Below, one piece after another: positions 34,173-38,714 of a DNA stretch of 38,714 nucleotides. This DNA is from an uncultured bacterium. GTDB lineage: Bacteria > Bacteroidota > Bacteroidia > Bacteroidales > Paludibacteraceae. The notes below the pieces were generated by a model. The model did no database searches and was not told where the DNA came from. It saw nothing but the letters and a program-made list of their open reading frames with translations. Both the position numbers and the translations under genes were made by a program. The stretch is taken from positions 1 to 38,714 of the forward strand of contig CAMHCZ010000001.1 of the NCBI GenBank assembly GCA_946183755.1, in the 5' to 3' direction. Position 1 is the first letter of the stretch; each line of letters opens with the position of its first letter.

Positions 34173-34996
34173 TGACAAGAGTCTGGAACAAAATCAAAGG
34201 ATTCGACTTCAAGGAAATCCTTTTCGAGGAGTATAACCATATCGCGAAAATCACTATCAACCGCGAGCGTTACCGCAACGCCTTCACGCCACTGACGACA
34301 TGGGAAATGTCGCAGGCGTTCGCCTACTGTCGCGAGTGCCAGGACATTCGTGTCGTGCTCCTGACCGGAGCCGGCGATAAGGCTTTCTGCTCTGGCGGCG
34401 ACATGCACGTCAAGGGCCGTGGCGGATACGTTGGCGAGGACGGCGTGCCACGCTTGAACGTGCTGGACGTGCAGATGCAAATCCGCCGTCTGCCTAAGCC
34501 TGTAATTGCCATGGTGAACGGTTATGCCATAGGCGGAGGACACGTTTTGCACTTAGTGTGCGACATGACTATCGCATCGGAGAACGCCATTTTCGGACAG
34601 ACCGGTCCTAAGGTCGGCTCGTTCGACGCTGGATTCGGAGCATCGTATCTCGCGCGTATCGTCGGACAGAAGAAAGCGCGTGAGATATGGTTCCTGTGCC
34701 GCCAGTATTCCGCAAAGGAAGCCGAGGATATGGGAATGGTAAACAAGGTAGTTCCGTTAGCCGAACTCGAGGACACTTGTGTTGAATGGGCTGAGATAAT
34801 GATGGAGCGCTCGCCTATCGCCTTGCGCATGATAAAGGCTGGACTCAATGCCGAGCTCGACGGACAGGCTGGAATACAGCAGCTCGCCGGCGACGCGACA
34901 ATGCTCTACTACTTCATGGACGAGGCGCAGGAAGGCGGCAAGGCGTTCTTAGAAAAGCGCAAGCCGGACTTCGACAAATACCCTAAGGTTCCGTAA
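34172..34996 (+). CDS. menB: 1,4-dihydroxy-2-naphthoyl-CoA synthase MenB
   Basis: This 274-residue crotonase-fold enzyme closes the second ring of o-succinylbenzoyl-CoA. The oxyanion segment CSGGDMHVKG, the flexible loop and FGQTGPKVGSFDAGFGASYLAR are intact, as is the C-terminal FLEKRKPDFDKYP. The Gly in GQTGP is the type I, bicarbonate-dependent form, as in E. coli. It is the last gene of the plus-strand operon. Its final 14 bp overlap the end of the convergent menE. Confidence 0.97.
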   Translation: MTRVWNKIKGFDFKEILFEEYNHIAKITINRERYRNAFTPLTTWEMSQAFAYCRECQDIRVVLLTGAGDKAFCSGGDMHVKGRGGYVGEDGVPRLNVLDVQMQIRRLPKPVIAMVNGYAIGGGHVLHLVCDMTIASENAIFGQTGPKVGSFDAGFGASYLARIVGQKKAREIWFLCRQYSAKEAEDMGMVNKVVPLAELEDTCVEWAEIMMERSPIALRMIKAGLNAELDGQAGIQQLAGDATMLYYFMDEAQEGGKAFLEKRKPDFDKYPKVP

Positions 34997-35981
34997 AACC
35001 TTCGGCAATCTTCGCAGCCTCGGCACGAGCCGGCTTGCCGGTTTCGGTCTGAGGAACTGCGTCAACATGGATATACAAGCGTGGTAGCCAATACTTTGGC
35101 ATCACGCTTTTGCATTTTTCCTCAACGGCAGCGAGGTTGTCATCCTCAGTGAGCAGCACGACCTTCTCACCGAGAGCGCAGTCTTTCTTCTTTGTTATCA
35201 GAAATGGCAATGACAGTTTATCCTTGAGCATCCGCTCGGCCTCCTCTATTTGGATTTTAACGCCGCCGCTGCATATCACATTGTCCTTTCTGCCCTTTAT
35301 TCTGAAACGAAGGACATGCCCGGAGTCATCCTTCTCTGTTTCGGCAATGTCGTTGGTCGTCAGCACTTCGGCGCACACTCTCGGCGCATCTATCACAAGG
35401 CAGTCGTCGGCATTAGTCCAGACAGTCACACCATCGAACGGCGTGTACCATTCGCTTGCGTTGTCGCCGTTAAGTCTCCGCAAAGCAATATGAGACAGTG
35501 TTTCCGTCATGCCGTAAGTGCTCCAGACATTGTTAGGGAATGACCTCAACTTTTCCGCCAAAGAGCCGTCTATCGCACCGCCGCCGATTATCAGATGCTT
35601 TATGTTTTTCAGCTTTGCCGCTTCTTCTGGCGACTGCAGCGAGTTATAAACCTGCATCGGCACCATGGCGCACAAGTCGAAACGCTCTCTGGCAGAGACT
35701 CCTGCCAACGGATGCCCCGACGGCTCCACACTCGCCAAATCCAGCCCCCTCACCTTGCTTCTGACAACCATCATCTTGCCTGCAATATAGTCAACAGGCA
35801 AGCACAACAAAGCATTGTCGCCTTCCTTCAACCCTAAAAAATCGCATGTAACCTCTGCACTTGCCGCCATACGCGCCTTCTCCACATCCATCTCCTTAGG
35901 CTTGCCGGTCGAGCCGCTTGTGTGAACTTTCACGGTTGGGCTATCGCTTTCCCATTCTCTTATGAATTCTTCAAGCACCAT
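34983..35981 (-). CDS. menE: o-succinylbenzoate--CoA ligase MenE
   Basis: This 332-residue adenylate-forming enzyme, at the short end of its family, makes o-succinylbenzoyl-CoA. The P-loop-like HTSGSTGKPKEM is near residue 19. PVDYIAGKMM, WSTYGMTETLSHIAL, the RIKGRKDNVICSGGVKI hinge and a C-terminal TETGKPAR carrying the catalytic Lys are present. It overlaps menC by 22 bp in the same direction. Its 3' end runs 14 bp into menB on the other strand. Confidence 0.94.
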   Translation of the reverse strand: MVLEEFIREWESDSPTVKVHTSGSTGKPKEMDVEKARMAASAEVTCDFLGLKEGDNALLCLPVDYIAGKMMVVRSKVRGLDLASVEPSGHPLAGVSARERFDLCAMVPMQVYNSLQSPEEAAKLKNIKHLIIGGGAIDGSLAEKLRSFPNNVWSTYGMTETLSHIALRRLNGDNASEWYTPFDGVTVWTNADDCLVIDAPRVCAEVLTTNDIAETEKDDSGHVLRFRIKGRKDNVICSGGVKIQIEEAERMLKDKLSLPFLITKKKDCALGEKVVLLTEDDNLAAVEEKCKSVMPKYWLPRLYIHVDAVPQTETGKPARAEAAKIAEGFTEP

Positions 35982-36997
35982 AATTCATCACCTTTTATCG
36001 TCAATGGCATATCAATATTGTCTGTGAAAAGCAGTCCTGTGCCTAACCCTTGCGGCATAGTTATGTTTGGTCCGTAAGTCTTTGCGGTGTAATGCGCTAT
36101 GGCGTTCAAGCCAACATTACTTTCAAGGGCACTGGTAATCCAACTTCCTATGCCTCTTTCATCAGCTAGTCTTATCCACTCGTCACAGCCATTCATACCT
36201 CCATGAAGCGACGGCTTAAGTATTATGTATTGAGGCATGATGGTATCAAGAAGACGCTTCTTTTCTTCCTCCGTGTTCACGCCGATAAGTTCCTCATCAA
36301 GCCCTATTGGCAGCGGAGTGCTCTCGCATAGTCTTGCCATATCGTTCCACTGCTTTTGTTTTATGGGCTGCTCTATGGAGTGTATGTCATATTTTGCGAG
36401 CTCCTCCAGCCGTGCCATGGCGTCCTCCTTTGTGAATCCGCCGTTCGCATCCACTCTAAGCTCGATTTGCTCCCGGCTGAAGCACTCTCTTATGTGGCGT
36501 ATGAGTTCTATTTCTTTATCGAAGTCAATGGCTCCGATTTTCAGTTTAACGCAATGAAATCCAGCATTAAGTTTTTCCTCCAAGCGTCCGTACATTTCCT
36601 CGAACGTGCCCATCCACACAAGTCCGTTTATTCTTATGCCCTCCTCGCCACGTCCGAACGGCGTGTCGTACAACGCCACGCTGCCATTCGCCTCAAACTG
36701 CGCGAACGCGCTTTCCAGTCCGAACAGCATCGACGGATAGGGTCTGAGCCCGTCATAATCAATCACGCCGGATTCTTCCGCTTTCTTGCAGAAGGCCTTC
36801 AACACGTCCTCGTAATCCGGAATCGCGTCGCACGACAGGTCCGGCAACGTCGCGCACTCACCTATGCCCTTCACTCCCGGACGGTCGGTGTCGGTCAGTG
36901 TCAGGAAATAACTGTCGCGTGTCAAATAAACGCCCCTTGACGTGCCTGCCGGCTGCTTGAAATGAAATGTCCTTTTGCTTATGTCAATCTTCTTCAT
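35960..36997 (-). CDS. menC: o-succinylbenzoate synthase MenC
   Basis: This 345-residue enolase-superfamily dehydratase makes o-succinylbenzoate. The barrel residues are visible: the Lys of CVKLKIGAIDF, the metal Asp of ELRVDANGGF, the Glu of SIEQPIK, the Asp of GLDEEL and the second base in YIILKPSLHGG. The substrate-facing SALESNVGLNAIAHY is typical of MenC. It is the first of a two-gene unit menC-menE with its own candidate -7 element. Confidence 0.95.
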   Translation of the reverse strand: MKKIDISKRTFHFKQPAGTSRGVYLTRDSYFLTLTDTDRPGVKGIGECATLPDLSCDAIPDYEDVLKAFCKKAEESGVIDYDGLRPYPSMLFGLESAFAQFEANGSVALYDTPFGRGEEGIRINGLVWMGTFEEMYGRLEEKLNAGFHCVKLKIGAIDFDKEIELIRHIRECFSREQIELRVDANGGFTKEDAMARLEELAKYDIHSIEQPIKQKQWNDMARLCESTPLPIGLDEELIGVNTEEEKKRLLDTIMPQYIILKPSLHGGMNGCDEWIRLADERGIGSWITSALESNVGLNAIAHYTAKTYGPNITMPQGLGTGLLFTDNIDMPLTIKGDELWCLKNS

Positions 36998-37019
36998 TTG
37001 CCGAAAATCTTTTGCAATC

Positions 37020-37027
37020 CAAAGTTA
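37020..37027 (-). promoter_or_regulatory. -7 element of menC-menE
   Basis: On the minus strand TAACTTTG matches TAnnTTTG and ends 22 bp before the menC ATG, downstream of the nhaD terminator. No exact -33 TTTG at the right distance. Confidence 0.5.
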
Positions 37028-37043
37028 GCAAATACATAACAAA

Positions 37044-37075
37044 AAAATCCCCACAGCACACGCCATAGGGATTTT
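37044..37075 (-). terminator. Terminator after nhaD
   Basis: On the minus strand AAAATCCC (37075-37068) pairs with GGGATTTT (37051-37044) and is followed by three further T residues. It begins 21 bp after the nhaD stop and separates nhaD from menC. Confidence 0.7.
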
Positions 37076-37096
37076 CATTTATTCAAAACTTACTTT

Positions 37097-38392
37097 TTAC
37101 ACAAGCACGACATGCTCCAGATATATGCAGAACGCGCCAGCCAGATAGCCCACGAGAGCCAGCCAGCTGATATGCTTGAGATACCAGATGAAGTCTATCT
37201 TCTCCAGTCCCATTGCGGCAACGCCTGCAGCCGAACCGATAATCAGGATAGAGCCTCCTGTTCCAGCGCAGTATGCGAGCATATGCCAGAATGTGCCGTC
37301 AACAGCGAAGTCAAGCACTGATGGGTCTATCACATACATCTTCATAGATGCGGCCACGAGAGGCACATTGTCGATAATAGACGACAATACTCCTATCACA
37401 GTGTCGATTACATAAATATTTCCGCCGGTCACGTCGCGGAGCCACTCCGAAAGCTTGCTAAGCTGACCTGCCGCGCCGAGAGCGCCAACTGCCGTCAGAA
37501 TACCCAGGAAGAAGAAAATCGTAGGAGTCTCCACGCTCTTCAGGATATTGACAACCGAAAGACGCTTCTTTATCTCATTCGACTTTTTCTTGTGCATAAG
37601 TTCCGTAACCATCCACATGACGCCCAAGCCCAGGAGCATGCCCATGTAAGGTGGCAAGTGAGTAATGGTCTTGAACACCGGCACGAACAGCAGCAGACCG
37701 ACACCAAGAATCAGCAGCGCCATCTGCTCGCCAGGAGTTGTGATTGACTCTGCCTCCTTGCTCTCTGCCGGACGAATGATTTCGCCCTTCAATGTGAACG
37801 ACAGGATCGTCAGAGGAACAAGCATAGACACAAGACTCGGGATTATGATTCCTGTAATTATCTTGCCTGCAGTAATCTGTCCGCCTATCCACAACATGAT
37901 TGTTGTCACGTCACCGATTGGCGACCATGCTCCGCCGGCATTTGCCGCTATCACCACAATACTTGCGTATGTCCAGCGTGTGTGCTGGTCTTTGATAAGC
38001 TTACGCAGCAGAGAGAGTATTACAATTGTCGTCGTAAGGTTATCAAGCACAGCCGACATGAAGAATGTCAGGAAACTGATAATCCACAGCAGTTTGACCT
38101 TGTTTGTAGCGGTTATTCTGTCGGTGATTATCTTGAAACCGTTGTGCCTATCGACAATCTCGACGATAGTCATTGCCGCGAACAGGAAGAACAGTGTCTG
38201 AGCGGTCTCTGCCAGATTCTCATTCAGTTGCTCACCGACATGATGGATGTCACTGTCGCCTAACAAGATGAAAATCGTCCATGTCAAAACACCTATCAGC
38301 AACGCGGAAGCCGCCTTGTCGATTTTCAACGGATGTTCAAGCGCTATGCACAGATAGCCGACAATGAACACTACAATCATAAATATAGCCAT
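37097..38392 (-). CDS. nhaD: NhaD-type Na+/H+ antiporter
   Basis: This 431-residue ion-transporter-superfamily protein has about eleven or more hydrophobic segments. It contains LFFLFAAMTIVEIVDRHNGF, a charged loop, VLDNLTTTIVILSLLRKL and NAGGAWSPIGDVTTIMLW. The paired Asp/Asn/Thr positions in the discontinuous helices are typical of NhaD and related transporters. IDNVPLVAASMKM and CAGTGGSILIIGSAAGVAAMG form the second repeat. It should export Na+ or Li+ for protons at the inner membrane. It lies 26 bp after the acyl-CoA dehydrogenase gene. Confidence 0.93.
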   Translation of the reverse strand: MAIFMIVVFIVGYLCIALEHPLKIDKAASALLIGVLTWTIFILLGDSDIHHVGEQLNENLAETAQTLFFLFAAMTIVEIVDRHNGFKIITDRITATNKVKLLWIISFLTFFMSAVLDNLTTTIVILSLLRKLIKDQHTRWTYASIVVIAANAGGAWSPIGDVTTIMLWIGGQITAGKIITGIIIPSLVSMLVPLTILSFTLKGEIIRPAESKEAESITTPGEQMALLILGVGLLLFVPVFKTITHLPPYMGMLLGLGVMWMVTELMHKKKSNEIKKRLSVVNILKSVETPTIFFFLGILTAVGALGAAGQLSKLSEWLRDVTGGNIYVIDTVIGVLSSIIDNVPLVAASMKMYVIDPSVLDFAVDGTFWHMLAYCAGTGGSILIIGSAAGVAAMGLEKIDFIWYLKHISWLALVGYLAGAFCIYLEHVVLV

Positions 38393-38418
38393 AGTTCTTA
38401 GATTTTTGGTTCTGTTTT

Positions 38419-38714
38419 TTAGTTCTGAGCGTAAGTCTTCACTTCCTCAGGGTTCAGGCTCTCAACGAAAGCGGCGTGCTTAGCGACCTCAGCCGAAGCG
38501 AAGTTCACAAACACCTTTGCCGACTTCACAAAGTCCGGACCGTTTTCCTTGATGGCTCTTGTTGCGTCGATAGCGAGCAGATAGCCCATAATCGTAAGAC
38601 CAGCCTGCTCCACGAGTCTTCTCGCCACAAAGTCGAGGTAAGTCTGACCCATGTCGCCAGCCGCAGCCTTCTTCGCCTCAACTGTCGCAACGGTCTTTTC
38701 GTAAATGCTTGTCA
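38419..38714 (-). CDS. Acyl-CoA dehydrogenase, C-terminal end (cut by window edge)
   Basis: The frame is open to the right edge. The visible 98 residues start TSIYEKTVATVEAKKAA and end NPEEVKTYAQN. The helical segment with DFVARRLVEQAGLTIMGYLLAID, F-x-x-SAKVFV and AEVAKHAAFV resembles, from memory, the C-terminus of Bacteroidales acyl-CoA dehydrogenases. No catalytic residue or FAD motif lies in this fragment, so the call is moderate. The real start is outside the window. Confidence 0.6.
   Translation of the reverse strand, partial: TSIYEKTVATVEAKKAAAGDMGQTYLDFVARRLVEQAGLTIMGYLLAIDATRAIKENGPDFVKSAKVFVNFASAEVAKHAAFVESLNPEEVKTYAQN

Overview
The window looks like a chromosomal core region of a Bacteroidales (Bacteroidota) bacterium, probably an anaerobic host-associated one. 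Three things point there. Upstream regions repeatedly carry the TAnnTTTG -7 element of the Bacteroidetes primary sigma factor, sometimes with a TTTG-like -33 box 18-21 bp upstream. Shine-Dalgarno sequences are mostly absent. The proteins match Bacteroidales-type families (menaquinone pathway, PerR with reverse rubrerythrin, a Cbp1-like coiled-coil lipoprotein, a DUF6515-like exported protein). No mobile element, CRISPR array, rRNA or tRNA gene was seen.

Layout. Bases 1-243 hold an AT-rich intergenic region with one promoter pointing off the left edge and one weak promoter for a low-molecular-weight phosphotyrosine phosphatase (244-720). A bidirectional terminator separates that gene from a long minus-strand division and cell wall (dcw) cluster. 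In transcription order this is mraZ, rsmH, ftsL-like, ftsI, murE, mraY, murD (frameshifted into two ORFs), ftsW, murG, murC, ftsQ, ftsA, ftsZ and an rluA-type pseudouridine synthase (17384 down to 769). The mraZ upstream region has candidate promoters and a 10-bp-phased TGGGG-like repeat set resembling MraZ operators.

The middle (17.7-30.9 kb) holds a PlsC-like acyltransferase, a Ser-rich exported DUF6515-like protein, a bifunctional-type Rel (p)ppGpp enzyme with its own promoter, and an M23 envelope peptidase. The M23 gene is divergent from alaS, with interleaved promoters between them. Next come a perR-rubrerythrin oxidative-stress operon with a palindrome over its promoter, pgeF, an M28-fold protein that has lost several metal-site and catalytic residues, a Cbp1-like lipoprotein, and coaX.

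The right end is a menaquinone block. A hotdog thioesterase (probable MenI), menF, menD and menB form one tight plus-strand operon. menC and menE are on the opposite strand, and menE overlaps the 3' end of menB. Further right are an NhaD-type Na+/H+ antiporter and the C-terminal end of an acyl-CoA dehydrogenase cut by the window edge.

Most of the window is ordinary core genome and I did not find a convincing new multi-gene system. The best leads are the split murD with its GTGA stop/start overlap, the apparent M28 pseudo-enzyme next to the Cbp1-like lipoprotein, the interleaved alaS/M23 promoters, and the repeats upstream of mraZ.
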